Source: Juglans regia
Lineage: Eukaryota > Streptophyta > Magnoliopsida > Fagales > Juglandaceae
Assembly: GCF_001411555.2 (NCBI RefSeq)
Contig: NC_049912.1
Span: forward strand, 17,592,341-17,656,340
Length of the DNA stretch: 64,000 nucleotides
Reading direction: 5' to 3'
Position 1 is the stretch's first letter; each line of letters starts with the position of its first letter. This document shows, in pieces, positions 10,560-20,861 of this stretch. Under the pieces are notes generated by a model. It made no database searches. It had not been told where the DNA came from and worked only from the letters and a program-made list of their open reading frames with translations. A program made the position numbers and the translations under genes.

Positions 10560-11884
10560 CACTACAACAAATAATGGCTTTCGGGACATAAATTATTCCT
10601 GCGAATACTATTTGGTAGCAAATAATTACGTTTTGCCACCAAAATCACATCGTTGAAAAATATATCGCCGCAGATAACTAGATTGGGCCATTTTATTTGT
10701 CCATGACTTCTAAGCCATTAGAGAGTGAAAGGAGGGGAGGAGAGAGCAAGGAAGGAGGTGAACCTCCTTGCCCAACTCGTATTGGCATTTTCGTTGTATT
10801 AGAAATTGTGGATTTAAGGAGAAAGGCAATAGTATGGAGAAAAAAGATTTAATAACAAGTTGTTTTTGACATAATATGTAATATTAATAGAAATTAACTT
10901 TCACATAAACTTTTTAATGCTTGAAATTTTGCAATAGAATTACCTAATAATTTTTCTAATATTAGGTTTTACCAATCTTTACAACACTTAAATTAATGTT
11001 CAGCTCCTTGGGGTTTAGACTTTCTTAAACTGGTGTGTAGTACTTCAAAAAGTTTTAAACTGATTCCTATGATTCTTTTTTAAAGCTCTATTGGTTCAGT
11101 GACAGAAAATGTTGATACGGTATACATTTGTCACGTTATAACCAATTGAAAGGGGGCATGTGTCAGATCGCTGCAACTGAGTTTCACAAAGCAACATTTT
11201 TGTCGCAGCGATTTTTATCTCGATGGCAAAGAATCAATAGCGGCGCTTATATCTTCGTTGCTATGTAGTTTTCCAAATGGAACGGTAACTAACGGCGATA
11301 TCACGATCGCTGTGATATCAAGAAGTCAATTATAGCGAGTTAAAGATTGCCGCAAAATAATTTTGAAAACGAGACTCTAATTCACGGCGATTTTATAATT
11401 GCCGTTGGTTACTTATTCACAGTGATAGTATGGTCGTTGCAATTGAGTACACTTCCATTGCAGCGATGTAAAAATCGCTGGTATAGGTATATTCTAGCGA
11501 ATTTTAATCGCAACAAATGTTCTTTAAATACTGTTAATTCGTTACCGGCGATTTTAAACCATCGTCGGGACAGAATCTTTCCAGCGATTTAGTTTCTTTT
11601 TGTGACAGAAATTAATCGCTAGGAAATCCTTTTCCCAGCGATTAAAAACTGGTTCCTACCTTTTGTTACGGCGATTATGGTTGTATGTAGCGGCGACTTG
11701 TTTTCACCGTGAAAAAAAAAATTGCCGGCGATTGTTTCATTCCATTGGAGTAGATTTAAGGTGGGGCTTTAATAGCGGCGATTATGCAGCGAATTTGAAA
11801 TCGCTGGTATAGATATTTAACAGCGATGTAATATGTTTTCCCAGCGAAAATAGAGTGCCGGTAAAAAGGACTTTTCTTGTAGTG
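10560..11884. mobile_element. Non-autonomous CACTA element
   Basis: The left end is CACTACAACAAAT (10560) and the right end is CTTTTCTTGTAGTG (11884), whose inverse is CACTACAAGAAAAG; both give the CACTA start. The flanking triplets are ATC (10557-10559) and ATG (11885-11887), a 2-of-3 match to the 3-bp target duplication expected. From about 11160 to 11860 the DNA is dense in gcgatt / gcagcgatt repeats in both orientations, like the subterminal arrays of the autonomous element at 35088. No transposase is encoded. The interior 10700-11150 is unique AT-rich DNA, and the open frames in it are incidental. Confidence 0.7.
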
Positions 11885-12174
11885 ATGTTAGCTGCTATAA
11901 AATCTTGGAAATGAGTGCTGTAGGAGACTAGGAGTTACACTGCAAACGTATAACGGGGATAATTTAGATAATACTTTGCAGATCAGCTGCAAACAAACGT
12001 CTACGTGAGCTCTTGCTATAAACCTCATCAGAATCAAATGAAGGGTTAATCTTCTACACTTGTAATCAATGACGGCTTGCCAAGTTTTTGCTTTTAAGCA
12101 CAAGATGCCAGTCAGCAAGAACTGAATTGTATTAATAAACATAAACAGATAATGAAATAGCTAACATAAACTTT

Positions 12175-12385
12175 CCTCGTTTGGATTCGGAAAGTGTTTC
12201 ATCTCATTATTACAACTTTTTCAAATTTTCATATAAGATATAATAAACAATTTAATTTTTTCAAATTCCGAAACAAACAATAATAATATTAAAAAAATAA
12301 TATTCTAACAATATTTTTTTCAACTTTTATCTTTTATCTTTCATCTAAAATCATCTCATCTCATCTTTGAATCCAAACCAGCCCT
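12175..12385. mobile_element. MITE of the 'GTTTGGAT / TCATCTCATC' family, copy 1
   Basis: The left end reads CTCGTTTGGATTCGGAAAG and the right end reads TTTGAATCCAAACCAGCCC, which are near-inverse. Between them lies AT-rich DNA containing 'ttttcaaattttcatataa..ataataaacaatttaa' and 'catctcatctcatct'. Related copies occur at 13936, 16535, 21468, 54822, 57240 and 57708. Non-coding, presumably mobilised in trans. The target duplication could not be fixed. Confidence 0.7.
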
Positions 12386-12540
12386 ATATCTTGTATTCAT
12401 GCCTTTTTCTCTTTTGACAAAATATTGCTGGGGTGTAATTATTGGGTTGATAGTTCTGAAAATATCACTCGGGTGAAAGATTTTTGTAGTTCATATTGAC
12501 ACACTGTCTGAGGCACATAGTAGAACTAGCAATATCTCAC

Positions 12541-12992
12541 GCTCAAGAAACTCTTGTCTAAATAAATACCCAATATGTTATTGTGGTATTAAAGCATGTT
12601 GACGAACTGTTCATTCGGAAGATAATGAGAGGTGTTGACTTTTCGATTGCCAAAACTTTGAGGTATGTTATTTATTACTTATTAGTACTTTTATTTGCTA
12701 AGAAGTGATTGATAATGTTGGTTTGCTAATATGTGTTATTTAATTTTGCAGACTGGGCATTCTTACGAGATTTTTTTGTTGGTATGACCTGAAAATACCA
12801 CCGTATGGTGAAAAGAGAATCAACTGACTAAAAATTGAACTTCAAAAGATACAACTGGCAATAGATATCGAAACAACTCAACATCGACTAGAAAAAGAGG
12901 CTGAGAGGTGCAAGAGAAAGCTTGAGAGTGCCAATTTAGTTATAGTAATTTCAATGTTGTGGGTACTTTGTTTACGATTTTATTTTGGATAA
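12541..12992 (+). pseudogene. GRF-type zinc-finger protein, two-exon pseudogene
   Basis: Exon 1 (to 12662) read in the frame at 12567 gives CYCGIKAC, two in-frame TGA stops, then LFDCQNFE. It ends at a donor GTATGT (12663). A 3' splice site TTTTGCAG precedes exon 2 at 12752. Exon 2, one base out of phase, reads RFFCWYDLKIPPYGEKRIN, a stop, then a coiled-coil segment (LKIELQKIQLAIDIETTQHR..) and a hydrophobic tail, ending at TAA 12990-12992. The order CxCG..C..C..FFxWYD, coiled coil, C-terminal membrane segment is that of small plant GRF zinc-finger proteins often found near or inside transposons. The frame shift and three stops make it non-functional. Start not identified. Confidence 0.6.
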
Positions 12993-13935
12993 TTATGTGA
13001 AAACAATGTGACCAAGATGTAATTTATTTATGATTTTGTATGAAGTTATTTTTATTTTGGCTTAATTTTCAGCTTTTTATTTTTTTCAGCTAAGGAGGCA
13101 GATGCTGAATAAATTAAAAAGAAAACATTTTGCAATCCTCATTCGCCAAACAAATGATCCTTTCAAGAAAATGGATACGAAGAGCGTAAACTATGCCGCC
13201 TCACTCTTACCGTTGGACGGTACTTTTTTTTTATATATTTTTTTAATATATTTAAATATTTTAAAAAAAATACATTAATATACTTAAAATCACTTCTTTA
13301 ATCACGAAGTAAAAAAATATAAAAAAATTTACCAAACAATCAAATGGAGCGGTACAAATGAAAGGATAAAATAGTATTTTCCATATAATTAACATGGAGC
13401 TTTTCGCTTTTGAGATTTGTCCATTATTCTTATCTACTTGAAACAAAAACCCTAAACCAATCTGTCACTCTTTCTTATCTCTTGTTACACACCTATATAT
13501 TGTCGTGACACGTTAACTAAAATCACTTTAAATATACCTCATGATCAAGATAGACGACAAGAGGAAATAATTATCAACGGAAATTAATATAATCAATGAT
13601 TCTCTATGCACGCACATGCAATGTCAGGGCCATCCTTCATCAATATCATTGAGTAATGCCATTAGTCAATAATTCAGGGAAAAAACTGCTACCATTTAAT
13701 AAATAATGTTATCATCTAATAAATATGTATTAATATAAGAAAAGCCATATGGCCATCCACTCTCTGTATCTCTTTCAAATCACTATCCTCTCGAAATTAA
13801 AAGTCTACTGCCTTAATGCATTCCCACAACTTTTAAGCAGTACTTGCTGAAGACAAGAATCCAAAGTTAAATTGCAGGCATGAGCATCATGACTTCATGT
13901 ACTCTCCTTTCTCACATCATCACTTCTTGAAATTA
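12993..13935. other. AT-rich non-coding stretch
   Basis: No supported gene. A short open frame on the minus strand (13261-13446) is low-complexity. Confidence 0.5.
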
Positions 13936-14115
13936 ATGAGTTTTAAATTTCTTTAAACTCATCTTATCATTATAATTTTTTTTAAATTTTTATATAAAAA
14001 TATAATAAATAATTTAATTTTTTCAATTTTTAAAATAAAAATAATATTAAAAAATTATATATAATAATATTTTATTCAACTACTATTCAAAACATCTCAT
14101 CTCATCTGAATTATC
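13936..14115. mobile_element. MITE family copy 2 (decayed)
   Basis: It shares the internal strings 'aaatttttatataaaaatataataaataatttaa' (partial), 'attcaactactattcaaaacatctcatctcatct' (partial) and the inverted 'gagtt..aaactcatctta' start with the copy at 12175. The ends are degenerate. Confidence 0.55.
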
Positions 14116-14559
14116 TTTCCAACTCCAACCTAAAAGTCTACGAGTGCATGTTCTATATGGCTGGAAATCAAGAATCTAAAGTTAAATTTAAGGAGAAATG
14201 CATTGGCAATTACCTAACCTAGAAAACATTACAAAAAAAGGGGTCAAACTTGATCAATAAAGCATGAAAAAGTCTTCTTGCAAACGAGTTCGTGCATCAT
14301 ACCGCACACCGATGCTAACATCTAAGGTATCCATTTAATAAAATGGTGTGAAGTGAGACGGAAATGATTTTCGTGAGACAGATGGCCTTTTTATCTCAAA
14401 ATTTTCCTACTTTCATTTTTTTTTTCAATAAAAAAAGTTGTCAGTGTAGGTATGCGGTTTGGCACACCAAACTGCTTGTACCTAGCAAGGCTCATAAAGC
14501 ATTGAAATACTCACAATGTCTGGAATTTACGAAAGCCACATGTTTATGAAGACAAAATA

Positions 14560-14730
14560 CACTAAAAATAGTCATCTCCACCAAAATAATGTGTCCACAA
14601 ATGATACTTCACAAAAAAATAGTCATTTCCACCAATTAAACTTCACCCATAAATAGCCATTTCCACCAATAATACTCCACCAAAAAATAGTCATCTCCAC
14701 CTGAATTTAATCATCTCCACCAAAACTGCA
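14560..14730. repeat. Imperfect short tandem repeat (AAATAGTCATCTCCACC unit)
   Basis: At least five copies of a unit close to AAATAGTCATCTCCACCA followed by a variable spacer (AATAATACTTCACC-like) occur between 14560 and 14730, at roughly 25-45-base spacing. Units drift between 'catctccacc' and 'catttccacc'. Not coding; not spaced or conserved like a CRISPR. Confidence 0.6.
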
Positions 14731-16534
14731 TAATTTAGAAATAATGTCTCGAATCATCATCCTAGTCTGAGAGATACAATCCTCCCCTTTGCACCTAAAT
14801 GAACAAAAAATCATTACTATCATATAAAAAAAAAAAGGCATATTGTTGCCCATATTTCAAGTCGACACTACCTTCATTAGAGGAGCAGTCGGTCCAATAT
14901 GAGATTTGAAATAGGTAACATTATTAAAGTAACTGTAGCTAGTAGTATATATTAAAAATTACAAAGGAAATTTGAGATTTGAAATGGCTAACATGGAGCA
15001 AAGGGCTTTGTGCACATGAATTTAGGCATTTAGCAGTATTGAAATTGCATATTTAGCCGTATTGGATTAGCTTTTTCAAGGTCTAACAATAGTGTGCATA
15101 AACAGAACCAAACAATCATTACAACTTATTTAACTTTTTACATGGAAGAATTTTCGGTAATGTTAAATAAAAATTCATTGCGAAGAATGCACTATATATT
15201 TGCTATGAAATAAATATCATGTTGCAATAAGTTTTAGTGCAGTCATAAAAGGTGTGAATCACTTAAGAAATTGTTACTAAGACACAAAGTTCAAAGTTGT
15301 AAATGAGTTCAATCTTACTATATATCCTCATGACTCAACCATTTATCCGCAAGGCATGTGTGAACATGTAGTTTCAATGCGATCGTTTGATGCTATTGAT
15401 TTTATGAGCTGTATCATATAAGCACAAACACAATACTCTCTTCGATGGTACTGTATTTGTTGGGAAGGAATTTTGGAAAGATAGAGATAGAGGATAGGAG
15501 AATATAGAATCCATTACCCATATATATGCCAAACAATATGAACGTCTCCATCCTCCTAACAAATGTAGAAATTATTCTCATGCCATTGAAAATCCGGTTC
15601 TCTTTTAATAATATGATAAAATGTAAGATATCATGACAAATTTAGTTTGAGATTTGAAAATGATAACATTCCATGTACATGGAGCAAAGGGCTTTTTGCA
15701 CATTGATAATGCAAAGAACAAAGGAAAAAAAAAAAAAAACATAGGGTACCTCACTACCCACATGGAAGTCAAAAGTTCTCTTCACATAACAATCCAAATT
15801 GATATTCTTAGTGATCCCCCTTTCTTTTCGTCGAAAATTTTAAATGCAAAAGAAAATTGATAGTTGTCCTAAAAGCTAAAAGGAACGGAACAATCCAAAT
15901 TTATATACTTAGTTGTCCCAATTTCCCAAACGAATTCCATTGACAACAATCTGGCCCGTCAATGGATACCTATTTTCTTGAATCTTCAACCCAAAAACAT
16001 AATAGAAGAAAACAAAAAGCATGAACCCGATACCCCACTCTTTAGATGAACACAAAAACAAAGTTGCAGATCCCATAAATGTAAAAGGTGTGGAACAAAA
16101 AGAGGAAAAAGAACAAAGAACATCAAGCATTGAAATATCCCCTGTACAAAAACAAGTTGATCTGAAATATGTTGGAGGTGTAAGCATTGAGATATTGATA
16201 TCATCAAAAAACAAAACTGAGCTGGTGAAGTTTAAGGACAGTGGGGGAGGTGAAAATTTACTGTTTGGATTCCTGGGGAAGTAAGGTCGCATGGAAGGGA
16301 GCTGGAAAATGGCGCCAGAAATTGAGGGCTGCTATAGTGCGGAGTGGAGGCCGGTGCCAAATGGAGGGAGAGGGATTTTGTCAGTATGGGTTTCTAGTTA
16401 GGTCATTTGTATGGATGTGAGGGTATTTCTATTTCAAATCGATTTTTTTTTTTAATTACGTGGCATGACACATCAGTCGGGACCAAATGTCGGGACATAA
16501 CCTTTGTGACTGTAGAAGAACTCATTGTATTTTG
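14731..16534. other. Intergenic region without a recognised gene
   Basis: A segment at 14972-15020 (gagatttgaaa..tggagcaaagggctttgtgcacat) is partly repeated at 15649-15705, suggesting a local duplication about 670 bp apart. Overlapping frames at 16021-16284 (plus, 87 codons) and 15909-16292 (minus, 127 codons) have no recognisable motif and no clear promoter or splice context. 16430-16530 is T-rich. Confidence 0.5.
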
Positions 16535-16702
16535 TTTGAAAGTTTAAGAAAGTTGTAATAATTAAGGTAATTGATTAAATGAAAAAGATTGAAAAGTAAA
16601 AAAATTCAAAATTGAAAAGTGTTTGTGTTTGAATGGTATTTTGATATTGAGATGAGATAAGATGAGATGGGTTGAAATCATCTGTGAAATCAAACGGGGC
16701 CT
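16535..16702. mobile_element. MITE family copy 3 (inverted orientation)
   Basis: It contains 'gatattgagatgagataagatgagatggg' (in part) and ends 'atcaaacggggcctt', the reverse-complement arrangement of the 12175 copy. AT-rich, non-coding. Confidence 0.6.
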
Positions 16703-17700
16703 TAAGTTCATTAATGTGGCCTTTCTAATTTGTTAAAAATGGCGTTAATCCAGTCACATTTTATATTAATGAACATCATATATTAATGAACTTGTCTAAG
16801 AATTTGATGTTAATTGTAGATTATATGTATTATTCTAATGCGAGAAAGGTTTTTAAGTTAACCTTTGTATGTACTCTTATTAAGGCTAGCATTAGCGACT
16901 GATGAAGATTTTTTTTGTCAATTTATAAAAAATTTTTTATATAATTCTTTTGAAATTATATAACTGGCAATCTCTAGTCTTCACTAGTGAAAGTCAGAGA
17001 TCGAAGTTTATCGTCTTAGCTCTTTGGAAAGACAAGGCAACCATGCCTCCTCGTCACTTGGTTGTTGATAAGAACTTCACGGCTCAGGCAACATTTCAGT
17101 GCTTGGCTCTTAGAGTAGGACCTCTTTTTTGGAACAACTCTTCCACTTGGGATCGATCCTTGTATCAGGCAACAATCCAGCTCCGAAGACCTTTTTAAGT
17201 TTCGATTGGGCAAGCTATAGACATCACCATCTGATAACTTCTTTACTCAAATTAAATAATAATTACATTCCATTCTTATTATATTATAGTATATTACGTA
17301 AATAGATCTTATTTATAATTTTCCTATTTATCATGTATTTGTATTTTTCTCTTTAATAGAGGGAAAGTAATGGGCTTAGGCAAATAAGAAAATAAAAAAG
17401 ACAAAACTAACATGCTAGCTCATTAAAAGAGTGATTTACGCCACATACAAGCATGAATGCCGCCGCTTGTAAACTTGGCATAAAATTACAAACCCCACTC
17501 GTCTGTAGCCCGAGCGAAGAGAAACACTGCAGCAGCTCCTACAAAGTTAGCACTTAGCACATAAAAAGCGATATTAAAAAGCAGTTACACCCAACTCAGC
17601 CAGGGGTTGATCTGCCGCATTCTGGGCTCCTGCGCTAAATATGAACAATCAATCGCATGCCCACAAGCAAAATTTATCAAACCTCAACAGAAACTAAATT
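16703..17700. other. Intergenic region downstream of EF1A
   Basis: An 82-codon plus-strand frame at 16950-17198 is not recognised. The part nearest 17988 should contain the EF1A 3' untranslated region and polyadenylation site, which could not be placed exactly. Confidence 0.5.
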
Positions 17701-17988
17701 GAAAATAGATCCTTGAATGAGTAAAAATTTAACTCAACATCCACCATAAAAGGGTGTTCATCAATAGCAGAAACTCTGGGGACTCTGGCCAAAAGCAATG
17801 TGTCACCACCGCCTGTCTAGCACCCAGTTCTGGGTACAACCAGAGGAGGAACATATAAAGCCACAAGAAACGAAACTAGGGACAAAACCGACTAGACTCT
17901 GAAAAACCACGCAGCTACCATGAAAGTCTTTATGATAGAAATATAAATTGTTCTCAACTGAATCGATTAAAATTCCAGACCGCACCAT

Positions 17989-19875
17989 TCACTTCTTCTT
18001 CGCAGCAGATTTGGTGACTTTAGCACCGGAGGGATCCTTCTTCTCAACACTCTTGATGACACCAACAGCAACAGTCTGGCGCATGTCCCTGACAGCAAAA
18101 CGCCCAAGGGGAGGGTACTCAGAGAAAGTCTCAACCACCATGGGTTTGGTGGGAATCATCTTGACCATTCCAGCATCACCATTCTTCAAAAACTTGGGCT
18201 CCTTCTCAAGCTCCTTACCAGACCGCCTGTCAATCTTAGTGAGAAGTTCGGCAAACTTGACAGCAATATGGCAAGTATGGCAGTCGAGCACTGGGGCATA
18301 ACCATTTCCAATCTGACCAGGATGGTTCATGATAATGACCTGAGAAGTGAAGTTGGCAGCTTCCTTGGCAGGGTCATCCTTCGAGTTAGATGCAACAAAA
18401 CCTCGCTTGAGATCCTTCACGGCAACATTCTTGACATTGAAGCCAACATTGTCACCAGGCAATGCCTCCTGAAGCGCCTCGTGGTGCATTTCAACAGACT
18501 TAACTTCAGTTGTTAGTCCAGTAGGGCCAAAGGTGACAACCATACCGGGCTTGACAACTCCAGTCTCAACACGACCAACTGGGACAGTACCAATACCTCC
18601 AATCTTGTAAACATCCTGAAGTGGGAGACGGAGAGGCTTGTCTGAGGGCCTCTTGGGCTCAGAGATCATGTCAAGAGCGTCAAGGAGGGTTGGGCCCTTG
18701 TACCAGTCAAGGTTTGTAGACCTCTCAATCATGTTATCACCCTCAAAACCAGAGATGGGAACAAATGGGATTTTGTCAGGGTTGTAGCCAACCTTCTTCA
18801 GGTAGGAAGAAACTTCCTTCACAATTTCATCATACCTTGCCTTAGAGTATTTTGGGGTAGTGGCATCCATCTAAAAAGAACAACAATAAAAGTTACCAAT
18901 TGATATAGCATAAAATATTGTTCATATATAGTAGACATTTCAAAAAAAAAAAAAAACAAAAAAACAAAAGAAAACTTATAAACTCATAAACACACTACTT
19001 CCTATGGGGATTGGAGAAGCAGAACAAATGACTATGGATCAGCAGTCACAGACATACATGTATACAAGTAAAGACGGTCAGTTTCAAGCAGTACTAATGC
19101 CAAAGTAGAATATTTATTCAGAAGCAATAGAGAAGATCAAGGAGAGAGAGGGATTTGAACCCTCCATAGTTCTTGGTAAGAACTATACCACTTGGTCATC
19201 TCTCCTATTTCTAAAATCAACATAATGTTCCAATAAAGTGGACACCCATCAAAGTTCCAGACAGCCTTTCGCAAATGCCATAAATATCAATGGTAATAAT
19301 CAACATTGCTTTTCACTATGAGGGTGTCCCTTTACTAGAACTGGGAAAAATAAATCTGGAAATATATTTGAAGATCAAAACGTGAACCGAAATAAAAGGC
19401 AGGTAACAATAACCTTGTTGCAGCAGCAGATCATCTGCTTGACACCAAGGGTGAAAGCAAGGAGAGCATGCTCACGGGTCTGACCATCCTTTGAAATTCC
19501 AGCTTCAAAACCACCAGTGGTAGAATCAATGATGAGTACGGCACAGTCAGCCTGTGATGTTCCAGTAATCATGTTCTTGATGAAGTCACGATGCCCAGGA
19601 GCATCAATGACGGTACAGTAGTACCTGGTGGTCTCAAATTTCCACAAGGCAATATCGATGGTGATACCACGCTCACGCTCTGCCTTGAGCTTGTCAAGCA
19701 CCCAGGCGTATTTGAAAGACCTCTTGTTCATTTCTGCTGCTTCCTTCTCAAACCTCTCGATCACACGCTTGTCAATTCCTCCAAGCTTGTAGATCAAGTG
19801 GCCAGTAGTGGTCGACTTGCCAGAGTCGACGTGGCCAATGACCACAATGTTGATGTGAACCTTCTCCTTACCCAT
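17989..19875 (-). CDS. EF1A: Translation elongation factor 1-alpha (eEF1A), two coding exons
   Basis: This is the GTPase that delivers aminoacyl-tRNA to the ribosomal A site in the cytosol. Coding exons are 19875-19414 (154 codons) and 18870-17989 (293 codons plus stop); together they encode 447 residues, the normal plant length. Exon 1 begins [20 protein letters not shown] (P-loop GHVDSGKS, residues 14-21) and contains DAPGH (G3, about 91-95). The GTP-specificity motif NKMD is split exactly by the intron: NK ends exon 1 and MD starts exon 2. The donor is AAG|GTTATT (intron from 19413) and the acceptor TAG|ATGGAT (18871). Exon 2 carries domains 2 and 3 and ends in a Lys-rich tail. No stops or gaps. 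It is the only clearly intact cellular gene in the window. Antisense frames over both exons are shadows. Confidence 0.97.
18871..19413 (-). other. EF1A coding intron (543 bp)
   Basis: GT..AG intron in phase 0 between the codons for Lys and Met of NKMD. It contains the tRNA-Ser relic at 19141-19205. Confidence 0.93.
19141..19205 (-). pseudogene. Truncated plastid-like tRNA-Ser relic in the EF1A intron
   Basis: Read on the minus strand, the 65 bases begin GGAGAGATGACCAAGTGG and end GGGTTCAAATCCCTCTCTC-C. This gives a complete 7-bp acceptor stem (GGAGAGA/TCTCTCC), a D-arm start, a long variable arm (TAGTTCTT-ACC-AAGAACTA, perfect 8-bp stem) and a T-arm with GGTTCAAATCC. The anticodon stem-loop is missing. 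A long variable arm marks a class II tRNA; the acceptor, variable and T-arm sequences resemble chloroplast trnS-UGA as I recall it. Without an anticodon it cannot decode. It is probably a plastid DNA fragment that lost its middle, although an intact B-box-like T-arm remains. It lies in the same orientation as EF1A. Confidence 0.75.
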
Positions 19876-20740
19876 CTTAAATCAATATATTTCCTGCAAA
19901 ACCGATTAAAAACAAAGAACATTTAGTCAAATTCATATTCAACGGCAGACAAATGTAACCACGTATAAAAGCTGAAGCAATCATGAATAAAAGGTAAAGT
20001 TAACGCGAATATTTAAAAAGATATAAAAGGGTTTTGAATATTTACAAAAAGGTGAAAAGAACTAACCCAATAGTCATTAAAAAAGACCAATCTATAAAAT
20101 CAAATTCGTCTACTTTTTAATCGGAAATATAATCAGTAGGACCACGAAAAACATGAAAGTCTTTCAACAATGAATAAAAAGCCATAAACAACGAACACAA
20201 CCAAATAACAAAGGCAGGAAAGATTTCGATCGTAATTTTGAAATATTAAACTTCCCAAGTAAAATCAGAAATTTGATATATGAGAAAATTGATCTCAGAT
20301 CAACTAAACTCCAAAATAAACTCGAAAAAGCTCCAAGTCACAAGTTGAGTAAACCAACCACAACATAAACGAGACAACAACGCCCAACCGAACCAACAGA
20401 TCTAAAACAGAGAGGCGTTGAAAAAGGAAACGAAAAACATAACTGAACAAGACATAGATCCGAAAGTACCAGCCAGATCTGACCCAATTAAGCAAAAAAA
20501 AGTGGGAGTCAAGCCTAATCGCAGAGTAAGATACGAATAAAGATTACAAAAGGCACACAAAAAGAACACAAACAAGAAATTTTCACACAAAACAGAAACG
20601 GAATAGAAGCAAAACCAAAGATCTACAACTCATACAAAGGAAGAGGAACGAGTTTACAAACCTTGAGAGGCAGAAGCGGCGGTGAGGTAGAAACCCTACA
20701 ACCCTGAAAGGAGCGATTAGTGAGGCAGAAAAAGAGTGGG
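19876..20740 (-). other. EF1A 5' untranslated region with leader intron
   Basis: The leader exon runs from about 20740 to 20662 and ends CTCAAG|GTTTGT. The intron is 20661-19894 (768 bp) and ends TTTGCAG. A second leader piece, 19893-19876, adjoins the ATG at 19875. A long intron in the leader is typical of plant EF1A genes and often raises expression. The intron is T-rich on the coding strand. The transcription start is estimated from the TATA box. Confidence 0.85.
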
Positions 20741-20768
20741 GCAGTGGCTGTTAGAGAGCTACTGCCCG

Positions 20769-20857
20769 TATTTATAGATGAGGGGACTCGGAGATCGTCT
20801 CTAGGGTTTCTTCTATAGAGGCGTTGTCTCGCCATCTGGTTTTACGCTTATGTCCCC
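20769..20857 (-). promoter_or_regulatory. EF1A core promoter: TATA, telo-box and tef-like box
   Basis: On the minus strand a TATA box TATAAATA lies at 20776-20769, about 30 bases before the inferred start. A telo-box AAACCCTA is at 20809-20802. GGGGACATAAGCGTAA at 20857-20842 fits the tef-box consensus ARGGRYA-N5-GTAA with one mismatch at the first base. Telo and tef boxes are known regulatory elements of plant EF1A and ribosomal-protein promoters active in dividing cells. A second telo motif lies inverted in the leader exon (20691-20698). Confidence 0.8.
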
Positions 20858-20861
20858 GTCC

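Noticed and set aside
11888..12142. 84-codon minus-strand frame next to the CACTA derivative
   Set aside because: Cys-rich but with no recognisable family, splice context or promoter.
16950..17198. 82-codon plus-strand frame
   Set aside because: No motif, no coding context; the overlapping minus frame is equally long.
17948..18516. Plus-strand open frames (117 and 82 codons) opposite EF1A
   Set aside because: They lie wholly antisense to a highly conserved coding exon and reflect its codon bias.
19591..19926. Plus-strand 111-codon open frame over EF1A exon 1
   Set aside because: Shadow of the conserved EF1A exon on the other strand; no independent motif.
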